Assembly: GCA_020633335.1 (NCBI GenBank)
Contig: JACKDU010000013.1
Coordinates: 1 to 64,000 of the forward strand
DNA length: 64,000 nucleotides
Source of the DNA: Myxococcales bacterium
GTDB lineage: Bacteria > Myxococcota_A > Polyangia > Nannocystales > Nannocystaceae
Reading direction: 5' to 3'
This document shows positions 1 through 7,793 of this stretch, piece by piece. The notes beneath the pieces were generated by a model. The model was not told where the DNA came from. It did no database searches and was given only the letters and a program-made list of their open reading frames with translations. Both the position numbers and the translations under genes were made by a program. Every line of letters starts with the position of its first letter. Position 1 is the first letter of the stretch.

Positions 1-112
1 GATTCACGACGAGGAGGCTGGATCTCGGCATGTGCGGTGGTGGAGTGTATAGCGCAGTCGTGGCTGGATCTGAAGCCAGCGAGCGCGATGCACGACGGCC
101 GCGGCGCCCTCG

Positions 113-601
113 TCATTCGCCGAGCATCGCGCGCAGGGCGGCGGCGACCGGCGGCGGCGCGTTGTCGAAGATCCGCACCGCCGCCAGGTCGCGGGCGAGC
201 GCGGCGAAGACCTGCTTCTGCTGGGCGCGTGTCAGGGCCGGGTCACCGGCCACCTCGACCTGCCCACGGTCGCCGCGACGGACCACGTAGCCCACGATCT
301 CGTCGCCGTCCGCTCTGACGAGCTTGCCCTCGCGGAACCCGGCGTCAACCGGGTGCCCGCCCCGCATGACCACGAAGACGCAAATCTGGGTCAGGATCAG
401 CTGCCCTTCGGCGAGCTTGGCCCGGACGTCCTCCCCGGGGAGGATGGTGATGGGCTTCTTGATGCTCGACACCAGCGCGTCCTTGAAGGCCTTCATGTCA
501 GGGACGTGGCCCTCGCGCGTCATCAGGCCGCGGCCCACCAGGTCGACCTGTACGTTGAGAATGAAGGCGCCGATCGCGTAGGGGAGGTCGTGGGTCTTCA
601 T
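113..601 (-). CDS. Hypothetical protein, 162 aa
   Basis: I do not recognise the family. The protein begins MKTHDLPYAIGAFILN and is a mix of predicted strands and helices with no signal peptide or membrane segment. The middle part (about residues 55-105) is strand-rich, with a stretch ILTQICVFVVMRGGHP, and the C-terminus is an alanine-rich helix ending LRAMLGE. The frame stays open to 679, but the extra 26 residues are Arg/Gly-rich low complexity, so the ATG at 601 is preferred; no good Shine-Dalgarno sequence precedes it. It is the first gene on the minus strand next to an AraC fragment and transposase debris, and its downstream neighbour is not visible. The gene looks real because of normal amino-acid content and GC-rich third positions. 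Confidence 0.6.
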   Translation of the reverse strand: MKTHDLPYAIGAFILNVQVDLVGRGLMTREGHVPDMKAFKDALVSSIKKPITILPGEDVRAKLAEGQLILTQICVFVVMRGGHPVDAGFREGKLVRADGDEIVGYVVRRGDRGQVEVAGDPALTRAQQKQVFAALARDLAAVRIFDNAPPPVAAALRAMLGE

Positions 602-844
602 GGTTCGGGTCACACCACGGTAGCACGTCGGGCGATGCCCGCCTCGGGGGCGGCGACGCCCGCCCCGACGCGCGGGCATGGTGTCGCTCTCGCTCTCGCC
701 CCGCCCGTGCTCGCGTCACCGCCGGTCCTCGCCACTCGCGGAAACCTCCGCGAGACCGGCATGCCTCCTCGGCCGAGCAACCGCGCAGACGTGCTAGGAC
801 GCACGCGGTCGCAGGCCCTCGGGATCGACATAGACTCGCCGCGG

Positions 845-1027
845 GAGCATCATCCCAGGCCGAACGAACTCCCGCGAGCTGCTTCGACGTGCGCGTGAAG
901 TGAGCGGAGTCGGCGAAGCCCGCATCGTGGGCGGCTCGCGTGAGGTTGGCCCCCGCGAACACGGCGTGGGCGACGGCGTCGGTCAGCTCGCGGGCCCGCT
1001 GGCGGTCCGCCTCGGCTACGACCGCGA
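845..1027 (-). pseudogene. AraC-family regulator fragment (HTH only)
   Basis: On the minus strand this stretch translates to the second helix-turn-helix of an AraC/XylS regulator: RQRARELTDAVAHAVFAGAN is followed by LTRAAHDAGFADSAHF and TRTSKQLAG. The pattern of an alanine-rich helix, then AGFADSAHFTRT, is the hallmark of the AraC C-terminal domain. No effector domain precedes it; upstream (higher coordinates) the sequence becomes IS91-like transposase on the opposite strand. Downstream the frame degenerates without the usual end of an AraC protein. I read it as a 60-residue remnant left after the transposase sequence replaced the rest of the gene. What it once regulated cannot be told. Confidence 0.6.
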
Positions 1028-1029
1028 GC

Positions 1030-1439
1030 TCCTCGCGGACATGTCCGTCGACACCTTCCTCAGCCGCCTCTGCGTCCTGGTGCCGCCGCCGCGTTTCCAC
1101 ATGACCCGCTATTATGGGGTCTTCGCCAGCCACCACCGCCTCCGCGCGCGGGTCATCCCGTCCTCGCCGCAGCCGGCCGCGCCGGCGCAGCTCTCCCTGC
1201 TCTTCGCGCCAGGTCTCCAGGGCGAGCTCCGCGAGGCGACCTCGACCCCCCGCCGGGTCGGCTGGGCGAGCCTCCTCGCCAGGGTCTTCGCCGTCGACGT
1301 GACGGTCTGCTCGAAGTGCGGCGGCAAGATGAAGATCCTCGAGGTCGTCACCGAGCCCGAGGCGATCGCCGAGCTCCTCCACGGCGCCCGCGCGCCGCCG
1401 CGACCCTGTCCTCCTGGGCAGCTTTGGTTGTTCGGCTGA
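1030..1439 (+). pseudogene. IS91-like (Y2) transposase C-terminal remnant, copy 1
   Basis: The translation contains PPPRFHMTRYYGVFASHHRL, then QLSLLFAPGLQGELREATST and a C-terminal zinc-binding stretch CSKCGGKMKILEVVTEPEA, ending normally with PPGQLWLFG and a stop at 1437-1439. These are C-terminal signatures of the IS91/IS801-type rolling-circle transposases (Transposase_32). The N-terminal zinc finger and the HUH/Y2 catalytic region are absent; the sequence upstream is the AraC fragment. Bases 1077-1256 are nearly identical to 3514-3693 in copy 2. Ten extra residues separate DMS from VLVPPPR here compared with copy 2. Transposition from this copy is impossible on its own. Confidence 0.8.
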
Positions 1440-1679
1440 GCGCGCGCGGAGGCGTCGCGGTCGGCTTCGCGCGTCCAGCCGCGGACCGAAGGTCGTAGGA
1501 GCCGGCCAAGGCGGTGAGCTGGCCTACCACGGTTTCGCGCGCGGCTGAGGAGCACGGCGTCCCAGCGGAACGATGCTGGTGCGCCGAGTGCGCGTTTCGC
1601 CTCCGCGGCCGGTGGGCTACCCCGCGCCTTCCTCGAATTCCCGCTTCAAACCCCTTAACCGCTACGCCTTCGTCAATCG

Positions 1680-2261
1680 CTAGAGTTTGTAGTGCTCATG
1701 TAGCGCAGCCTCTAACGCCCTCTGCCTCCCTCCCAAGTCTTTTACCGACTGCTTCCAGTGTTCCCTGATCGCGGCGCTCCGGCCGTCGATAGACCCTTCT
1801 CCTTCAGGCGCCGATCCATTGTCCATCGCCACAGGGAGAGTTGACCGCAGAGCATCACAGATTTCAAGCAGGCGAACCTGCTCCTGCCATGTTTGATGAA
1901 AGTGATTGCGGAGATTCAAAGGAAGCATCCAGATACTTCCTTCGGCTTCACTTATATGTTCCTCGTGCTTCTGGATCTCAGCAGTGTCGGGTACCACACC
2001 GCGTCCAAGGTGCCGCTCAAGAAATCGGTAGTTTCTAGACAGAGCCGCGAACGCGCTCGTCGCCGCCGGCAGACTCGAACGCTGTACAGCACCACGCAAA
2101 GCGTTGTGCGCCGCTAGGTGTGTCGCAGTAATCGTCACCAAACTGGCCAATGCAGACATCGTCGCCACCCATGCCTGAAGGGGAGCGTCGAGGACATGTA
2201 GCAGGACCACGGCGGCGCCCAACGCCATCACTAGCAAAACGATCACGGCCAAGCTTTTCAT
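1680..2261 (-). CDS. Membrane protein with long cytoplasmic/periplasmic tail, 193 aa
   Basis: Two hydrophobic segments at the N-terminus (about residues 3-22 and 28-50) are followed by a soluble helical domain of about 140 residues (NYRFLERHLGRG, HISEAEGSIWMLPLNLRNHF, LLEICDALRSTLPVAM). I do not recognise the family. The start is the ATG at 2261, because it overlaps the stop of the upstream gene as ATGA, a classic coupling arrangement; an in-frame ATG two codons earlier (2267) is less likely. Base composition is visibly lower in GC than in the surrounding genes, and the cassette sits between two IS91-like remnants, which suggests horizontal gain. The two-TM plus soluble-domain layout resembles small accessory membrane proteins, but no function can be assigned. 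Confidence 0.7.
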   Translation of the reverse strand: MKSLAVIVLLVMALGAAVVLLHVLDAPLQAWVATMSALASLVTITATHLAAHNALRGAVQRSSLPAATSAFAALSRNYRFLERHLGRGVVPDTAEIQKHEEHISEAEGSIWMLPLNLRNHFHQTWQEQVRLLEICDALRSTLPVAMDNGSAPEGEGSIDGRSAAIREHWKQSVKDLGGRQRALEAALHEHYKL

Positions 2262-2536
2262 ACACACTCTCCCGCCTCACAGATGCAGCCGGGCTGCCTG
2301 CAACTGCTCACACATCGACCAAAGCAGGATGCTGCCCGGACCTCGCGCGGAGATGCGACTGCGTGTGGAACCCATTGAAAAAAAATGGCGTTACCACAAT
2401 ACTGGAGCACCTCGGAGTACATCACATCGTCGCGAAATGCCTTAACTCGATTCTGCATTAGCATCACAAGAGTTCCGAGCACGTGCACCCCCTGATTTGA
2501 CATGTGAACCCACTCAGCCGGTGTTTGATCCCGCAT
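2258..2536 (-). CDS. Small protein with Cys-rich C-terminus, 92 aa
   Basis: This small frame begins MRDQTPAEWVHMSNQG, has a hydrophobic or amphipathic middle (GVHVLGTLVMLMQNRV, YCGNAIFFQWVPH) and ends in a Cys-rich tail, CFGRCVSSCRQPGCICEAGE. Its stop codon overlaps the start of the downstream membrane-protein gene by four bases (ATGA), which is the main reason to accept it. AT-richer codons match the downstream gene and not the chromosome around it. The family is unknown. The five closely spaced cysteines in the tail could bind a metal or form disulfides; this is inference. A purine-rich AGGAAGGTG lies some 15 bases before the ATG, so an internal start at Met12 is possible. Confidence 0.5.
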   Translation of the reverse strand: MRDQTPAEWVHMSNQGVHVLGTLVMLMQNRVKAFRDDVMYSEVLQYCGNAIFFQWVPHAVASPREVRAASCFGRCVSSCRQPGCICEAGECV

Positions 2537-2610
2537 TTGCCCACCGTAACACCTTCCTATCCGTGGTTCAAGGCGCGCCCTGAGGTGGCGAGTGCTCTCA
2601 CAGGCGCGCC

Positions 2611-2779
2611 TCTGACTCGACTCTCGCCCTTTTTCTCCGCCGATGACGTCGTTCGCGTCGTTCCTGGCGAGGCGCGCGACGGAAGGCGGGTCGGGGACCC
2701 CGTCGAATATCGCGCAACGTGGCCAGGAGCGACGGGGGCGACGTCATCGGTCGTGAAAAAGGGCGAAAGTCGAGTCTGA
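2611..2779. repeat. Imperfect 169-bp palindrome (58-bp arms)
   Basis: Arms 2611-2668 and 2722-2779 are inverted copies agreeing at about 49 of 58 positions by hand count. Both arms carry GCCCTTTTTC near the outer end and CGATGACGTCG in the middle. The 53-bp centre is GC-rich and not symmetric. As RNA it would form a long stem. It lies in a gene-free interval between the 92-aa gene and IS91-like copy 2. It may be a MITE-like or other small mobile hairpin element, or the fused ends of a lost insertion sequence; no target duplication is evident. Confidence 0.75.
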
Positions 2780-2899
2780 CCAACCCAGGCGCTGAGCGTA
2801 ACGTGCCCCCATGCCCAGCCCCGGACACTCGCCGAAGGAACCATCCATGCGTGTCAAGGCGTGACCCGAGCCGGGTCACGCCCGCGACCCTCGCCCCGA

Positions 2900-3717
2900 C
2901 CATCCCTCAGCGAGCTCCTCGCGGCGGTCTCGGGGCGCCTCGCCCGAGCAGTCCTTCAGGACATCCGCCTCGCGGTCAAGCGTGAGCACGGGCTCGCCTC
3001 GGCCCGGTCGCTCCACGGCGGCGTCGTCACGGTCGTCCAGCGCTTCCGCAGCGACCTCGGCCTCTGCGTCCATCTCCACCTGCTCGTGACCGACGGCGCC
3101 TTCGAGGAGCGCGGTGACGAGCTCCCCTTCCGGCCCGCGCCGCCGCCGACCCCCGCGCGGATGACCGCCATCCTCGGCCGCGTGCACGAGGTCCTCGCCG
3201 GCCAGGACGCGGACGACGACCTCGACCTCGACCCCGCGCTCGCGGCCTGCATTCAGCACTCGCTGCGAGGCCCGCGCTTCGCCGCGGGCGCGTCCGATCC
3301 CGAGCCGCCGCCGCACACGGTCTCCGCCTACGGCCTGCACCTCCACGCGGCGACGACCGTCGACGGCCGCGACCGCCGGCGACTCGATCGGGTCTGCCGC
3401 TACCTGCTCCGCCCTTCGCCCACGATGCGATCGAGGCCCTCGCGGACGGCCGCGTCCGCGTGCACCCGGGGTCGCCCTCACGCCGAGGCGTCGCGTTCGC
3501 GGACATGTCCGCCCTGGTGCCGCCGCCGCGTCTCCACATGACCCGCTACTACGGGGTCTTCGCCAGCCACCATCGCCTCCGCGCGCGGGTCATCCCGTCC
3601 TCGCCGCAGCCGCCCGCGCCGGCGCGGCTCTCCCTGCTCTTCGCGCCAGGTCTCCAGGGCGAGCTCCGCGAGGCGACCTCGACCCCCCGCCGGTACGGCT
3701 GGGCGACGATGCTGGCA
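2900..3717 (+). pseudogene. IS91-like (Y2) transposase, frameshifted, copy 2
   Basis: The first frame reads SGRLARAVLQDIRLAVKREH, GGVVTVVQRFRSDLGLCVH, LHLLVTDGAFEE and, further on, GLHLHAATTVDGRDRRRLD followed by RVCRYLLRP: the central catalytic part of an IS91-type transposase with its H-x-H metal-binding motif (CVHLHLLV). Near 3415 the frame shifts: the next frame resumes with FAHDAIEALADGRVRVHPG and continues into PPPRLHMTRYYGVFASHHRL. The 5' part (N-terminal zinc finger) is missing. At about 3704 the sequence jumps to bases that match 1570-1595 downstream of copy 1, so the C-terminal coding part (about 300 bp) has been deleted. The copy is triply damaged: no 5' end, a frameshift and a 3' deletion. 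Confidence 0.85.
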
Positions 3718-3844
3718 CGCCGAGTGCGCGTCCGAGTGCGAGCGCGCGTGTGCGCGGCCCGCTTGGCGGTCCGCGGGAGACGCGCTCATTGTGGCCGACG
3801 AAGATCGCGGTGTACCCTCCGCGAGGGTTGGGGCAGGGGGCTGC

Positions 3845-5662
3845 ATGGGAGCTGAGAAAGAGCGCACGAGCGCGCCGCCGCGGCGCGTAGGGGCTGATCC
3901 GCACGCGCTTCACGGCGGGCGTGGTAGGGAGCGCGTCGCTCCGCGCGGGCTCGCGGACGCGGCTCAAGTTGTGAGCGCGAGAGCAGCGGGGCAGCCCCTT
4001 CCGCTTGACGCGCTGCAGCGAACCATCGGCAATCAAGCGACGGTGCAGATGATCGGCCAGTCGCCGTCGCGGCCGTGCGACCCGGAGTCGATTCATCGCA
4101 CCGCTCAGGGCGGGGTCTCGGGCCCCGGCGGCGCGCTGCCCTATCTCGAGCGGATCCAGCGAGCGTTCGGCCGCCACGATGTTCGTCATGTGCGAGCCCA
4201 CTCCGACGCGATGGCCGCTTCGGCCAGCCGGGCCATCGGCGCCAAGGCCTACGCGATCGGCGATTCGGTCGCGTTCGCCGAGCCGCCGAGCCTCTTCACC
4301 GCCGCCCACGAGGCCGCTCATACTGTGCAGCAGCGTGCAGGCGTGCAGCTGCGCGGCGGCGTCGGCGAGGCCGGCGATCCCTACGAGCAGCGCGCCAACG
4401 CGGTCGCCGCGGCCGTGGTCGCCGGGCGCTCGGCCGAGGCGCTGCTCGACCGTGACGCGCCCGGCACCAGGGCCACTCGGGGGGCCCGCGCGGTGCAGCG
4501 GCTCAAGTACTACGGGCCCGATGAGGACTACGAGGGCGACGACGACTCGCTGACCGAGGTGAAGCCGTCCGAGGCGACCTACAAGATCTCCGACGACCGG
4601 ACGATCGCGCTCTCGCTCGAGAACAAGCAGGTGCTCTACGCCGCCGCCGAGCAGATCGAGGCGTCGAAGAAGGCGCTCAAGACCATCGACGCGAAGCTGG
4701 CGCTCAGCAAGGGCCCCCGCGAGACCTTCGTCTTTGACGCCGGAGGGGGTCATGTGGATCTCTACCGGGTGCTCCCCTCCAACACGCTCAACAAGACCGG
4801 TCATCTCTACCGCAAGCGGGCAGGGGGGGCCCAAATGCTCACCGGCCAAGGCTGCGACCAGACGGTGATGACGCTCTTCACCGGAAAGGCTCTCGATGTT
4901 GAGCTCGGGGACGAGTCGCAGGGGTGGAACCCCACGGAGAAGTCCAGGCCGCGCGGCGGGGACAAGAAGTTCGTCCACGATACGACGGCGCGGGTGCTCT
5001 ACTACTGGCTCTGCAACCGTGGGCACCTCTACAACGGGATTGGCAAGGCCAAGTTCCACGCGCTGGTGGCGAAGACGATCACGAAGGTCGGGCCGAAGCC
5101 CACGAGCAAGCTCGCCCAGCGGCGGGCGATCGACAGCTACCTGGCGAAGAAAGGCAGCGGCGGGGCATCCAGCTTCGTCGACACCTTCTTCCGCGCGCTC
5201 GAGGGCCTTGACATCGCGACGCCCTACGTCTGGTGGTACGTAAACCAGATGATCGCCGTGGACCTGGGGGTGAACGCCGAGATCGATCCTGAGGTGGGCG
5301 ACGCGCTCATCACGGTCTCGGGCGGGTCGGATCGAGAGATGGACCAAGAGAACGATGCGCGGTGGGAGGAAAGCCAGCGAACGGGCGGGCCCTATGAGCC
5401 GCTCTCGCGCTGGGTGTACCACTACGCCGGCGTGGCCATGAAGAGCGGCGACGGCGAGGACTACGTGACGCTCGAGAACCTCGCGAACGGCCGCCATTTC
5501 TCGGACAACGCCTCCTGGTACTTCTCGATGCACGGCGGCGCCAGGTCGCCCTATGCGCAGAGCTTCCACGCCCATCACGAGAGCACGATGCAGCACGGAT
5601 TTTCGCCGATAACCTTCGTCGCCCGGAAGCGGAAGAAGAAGCCGAAGGGGAAGAAGAAGTAG
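3845..5662 (+). CDS. DUF4157 (eCIS core) protein with papain-like C-terminal domain
   Basis: This 605-residue protein has, at about residues 100-190, the DUF4157 domain usually linked to extracellular contractile injection systems: RIQRAFGRHDVRHVRAHSD, AIGAKAYAIGDSVAF, then TAAHEAAHTVQQRAG with a metalloprotease-like HEAAH. After an acidic linker comes a domain with GQGCDQTV (Cys about 336), HYAGVAMKSG (His about 525), YVTLENLANGRHF and SWYFSMHG...SFHAHHES. I read this as a papain/NlpC-like Cys-His arrangement; that is inference. The tail is lysine-rich (KRKKKPKGKKK). The start at 3845 follows a GGGGG stretch; an in-frame ATG at 3791 gives 18 poor residues. No sheath, tube or baseplate genes are nearby, so the protein is an orphan cargo or toxin candidate. 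It directly follows transposase remnants. Confidence 0.8.
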   Translation: MGAEKERTSAPPRRVGADPHALHGGRGRERVAPRGLADAAQVVSARAAGQPLPLDALQRTIGNQATVQMIGQSPSRPCDPESIHRTAQGGVSGPGGALPYLERIQRAFGRHDVRHVRAHSDAMAASASRAIGAKAYAIGDSVAFAEPPSLFTAAHEAAHTVQQRAGVQLRGGVGEAGDPYEQRANAVAAAVVAGRSAEALLDRDAPGTRATRGARAVQRLKYYGPDEDYEGDDDSLTEVKPSEATYKISDDRTIALSLENKQVLYAAAEQIEASKKALKTIDAKLALSKGPRETFVFDAGGGHVDLYRVLPSNTLNKTGHLYRKRAGGAQMLTGQGCDQTVMTLFTGKALDVELGDESQGWNPTEKSRPRGGDKKFVHDTTARVLYYWLCNRGHLYNGIGKAKFHALVAKTITKVGPKPTSKLAQRRAIDSYLAKKGSGGASSFVDTFFRALEGLDIATPYVWWYVNQMIAVDLGVNAEIDPEVGDALITVSGGSDREMDQENDARWEESQRTGGPYEPLSRWVYHYAGVAMKSGDGEDYVTLENLANGRHFSDNASWYFSMHGGARSPYAQSFHAHHESTMQHGFSPITFVARKRKKKPKGKKK

Positions 5663-5747
5663 CTCGTCCGATCGCGTGGCGAGGTTCAAAGGGCGAGACG
5701 CCGGCTCCTCAGGTTCGTCGCGTGAGACTGGCTAGGCCTCGACGAGG

Positions 5748-6554
5748 TCATCGTCGCGGGCGCTCGACGCGGACTCTTTCGGGCGGGAGCACCTCGACGA
5801 AGCGGGCGAGGAGGGTCCGCCGCCCGTCCGGGAAGTCGATCACCAGCTTCTCCTGGGCCCCGGCGCCGCTCCGCGAGACGACCTCGCCGTCGCCGAATTT
5901 CGGGTGGCGGACGCGCTCCGGCCCGGCCGGGGCGGCCGGCCGCGACTCCTCGGGCGCCGGCGTGCGCTCCTCCCAGCGCAGCTCAAAGGGGGCTCGCAGC
6001 GTCCGCGAGGTCGGCAGCGGTATCTCCTCTTGCTCGGCCTCCCACATCAGCGCGCGCTCGGCGAGCTCGTCGAGCACGTCCATCGGCGTCAGCCGCTCGA
6101 CCCGCGCGCCGGGGTCGCGGGCGCGGTGGTGGTAGCGGACGACGTGGGGGTCGTCGCCGGGCGCGAAGCCCCAGAGGGTCTCGCGGAGGAGCTCGCGCGT
6201 GTCGCCGTACCCCTGGCGGGTGAAGAAGCGGAGCTCGGCCGGCGCGCCCTGGGCGTGGGCGGCCCGGGCGACGCTCAGGATATGATCATAGAGCTCGCCG
6301 GCCGCCTGATCGGCGAGGCGCCCGACCGCGAGGTTGCAGGCCCAGAACGCGGCGATCCACGGCGGGAGCGGGCAGCCAAAGACCCCGGCGATCGCGTCAA
6401 AGACCGCCCGCGGGGCCTCGCGGGGATCGAGGGGGACGAGCCGCCCGAGGGGATCGTAGCGGGTCAGCGGCGCCCGCCAATAGAGCGACTCGAGGCGCGG
6501 CAGGAGCCCGGGGTCGACGGGGATATGGTTGTCGCGCGGGCGCCCCTCGCTCAC
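5748..6554 (-). CDS. Hypothetical protein with UvrD/PcrA-type C-terminal Tudor-like domain
   Basis: The protein has 268 residues. About 190 residues form an unrecognised helical domain (PGLLPRLESLYWRAPLTRYD, WIAAFWACNLAVGRLADQA, GELYDHILSVARAA). The C-terminal 60 residues read VRHPKFGDGEVVSRSGAGAQ, then KLVIDFPDGRRTLLARFVEV, the same pattern as the small Tudor-like domain that ends PcrA/UvrD helicases and binds RNA polymerase. The helicase itself is absent. The start chosen is GTG at 6554, which overlaps the stop of the upstream lipoprotein gene as GTGA; an ATG at 6581 would overlap that gene by 31 bp. The pair is probably co-transcribed. A role in transcription coupling is speculative. Confidence 0.7.
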   Translation of the reverse strand: MSEGRPRDNHIPVDPGLLPRLESLYWRAPLTRYDPLGRLVPLDPREAPRAVFDAIAGVFGCPLPPWIAAFWACNLAVGRLADQAAGELYDHILSVARAAHAQGAPAELRFFTRQGYGDTRELLRETLWGFAPGDDPHVVRYHHRARDPGARVERLTPMDVLDELAERALMWEAEQEEIPLPTSRTLRAPFELRWEERTPAPEESRPAAPAGPERVRHPKFGDGEVVSRSGAGAQEKLVIDFPDGRRTLLARFVEVLPPERVRVERPRR

Positions 6555-7690
6555 GGCGTGACCCCGTACATCGTCTCCCACGCCGGCATGAAGAGGTAGT
6601 CGTTGTTCGCGTCCTTGGGCGAGGCGCCGCCGGCCTGGGTCGAGCCGTGGCCGTTGTTGGTCGGCGCCGAGGTCACCAGGCGCTGGGAGCCGCCGTAGGG
6701 CGGCTGGGCGTCGTCGACGACCGCCGGGTCGCCGACCATCCCGAGGTCGGCGAAGGCCTGGAGGTGGCCGGGGTGCTGATCGTCGGCGGTGTGGGTGAAG
6801 CCCCAGAAGCGCTCGATCGCCGTCATCGGCTGGCCCTTGAGCCAGGCTTGATTGGTGTCGAGGGGGCCCGAGAGCATGACCGCGCGGTCGACGATCCGGT
6901 TCATGGCGATCACCCCGGACGAGCTCGCGCCGTGGGAGATCCCGGAGATGATGATCCGATCCCAGCGCGGCGCGTCGCCGTCGAGGAAGTATTGCCAGTC
7001 GCCGCCGGGGTGCTGGGCCTGGAGGTACGAGAGCCCCTTGACCACCCGGGTCTCGATGCTGTTCGGCGGGGTGATGTCGATGAAGGGGTGGTGGTCGACC
7101 CCCTCAAAGGCCTCGAGGCGGCAGCCGCCGATGTCGTCGCCGCAGTTGCCGACCCCGTAGTCCGAGCGGTAGCAGGGCGAGAAGACGTGGAAGCCCATCT
7201 TGGCGAGGACCTGGCCGTGCTCCTTTGAGCCGCAGACGGTGGGCACGCCGGCGCCGTGGAGGTAGACCACCAGCTTGCCCTGGAGCGGCGCGGTGGTGTC
7301 GAGGTAGGCGAGCTGGGTCGCCAGCACCTCGGTCGCCTCGGCGTCCGCCTGATCGGGGGTGAACTCGAACGAATAGAGCTGGGGATCGTTCACGTCGACC
7401 ATCGGCCCGAGATCGCCGGTGGTCGACGAGCTCGCGCCCTCGGTCTCGCCGGTGCTCCCGGTGGTCGCGCCGGTCGACGAGGTCGAGGTCGTCGGCGCGT
7501 CGCTCGTCGACGCGTCGCCGGTCGACGAGGTGCTCGTGCTCCCGCCGCTCGAGGTCGAGGAGGTGCTCGACGAGGTGCTCGTCGTCGAGTCGACCGAGGT
7601 GGTCGCGCCGTCGGTCATCGTCCCGCCGCCGTCGTCAGCGCTGCAGGCGAGGAGGGCGATCGGGAGGGCGAGGACGAGGGCGCGGCGCAT
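6551..7690 (-). CDS. Alpha/beta-hydrolase-fold lipoprotein
   Basis: This 379-residue protein starts MRRALVLALPIALLAC, a lipoprotein signal peptide with lipobox LLAC, followed by about 70 residues of Thr/Ser/Gly-rich linker (many TSST repeats). The mature domain has LVVYLHGAGVPTVCG (oxyanion region), FHVFSPCYRSDYG and the nucleophile elbow IIISGISHGASSS (G-x-S-x-G), then MLSGPLD, HTADDQHPG and NNGHGSTQAGG, which may supply acid and His. It fits the esterase-like alpha/beta hydrolases, probably surface attached; the substrate is unknown. The start at 7690 was chosen for the signal peptide; the frame extends 16 poor residues further. It is coupled to the downstream gene by GTGA overlap. Confidence 0.85.
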   Translation of the reverse strand: MRRALVLALPIALLACSADDGGGTMTDGATTSVDSTTSTSSSTSSTSSGGSTSTSSTGDASTSDAPTTSTSSTGATTGSTGETEGASSSTTGDLGPMVDVNDPQLYSFEFTPDQADAEATEVLATQLAYLDTTAPLQGKLVVYLHGAGVPTVCGSKEHGQVLAKMGFHVFSPCYRSDYGVGNCGDDIGGCRLEAFEGVDHHPFIDITPPNSIETRVVKGLSYLQAQHPGGDWQYFLDGDAPRWDRIIISGISHGASSSGVIAMNRIVDRAVMLSGPLDTNQAWLKGQPMTAIERFWGFTHTADDQHPGHLQAFADLGMVGDPAVVDDAQPPYGGSQRLVTSAPTNNGHGSTQAGGASPKDANNDYLFMPAWETMYGVTP

Positions 7691-7793
7691 CGCCGGAGGA
7701 TGACGCGCAGCGCGGAGCGGGGTCAATCGTCGCTCCACGCGGGCGCGCGGGGGCTTCGCACCCCGCCCGGAGCCCCCAGCGGCGACGCGCTCC

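Noticed and set aside
3590..5689. A 699-codon minus-strand frame across the DUF4157 gene
   Set aside because: Antisense to a protein with clear domain motifs; no homology seen in the antisense product.
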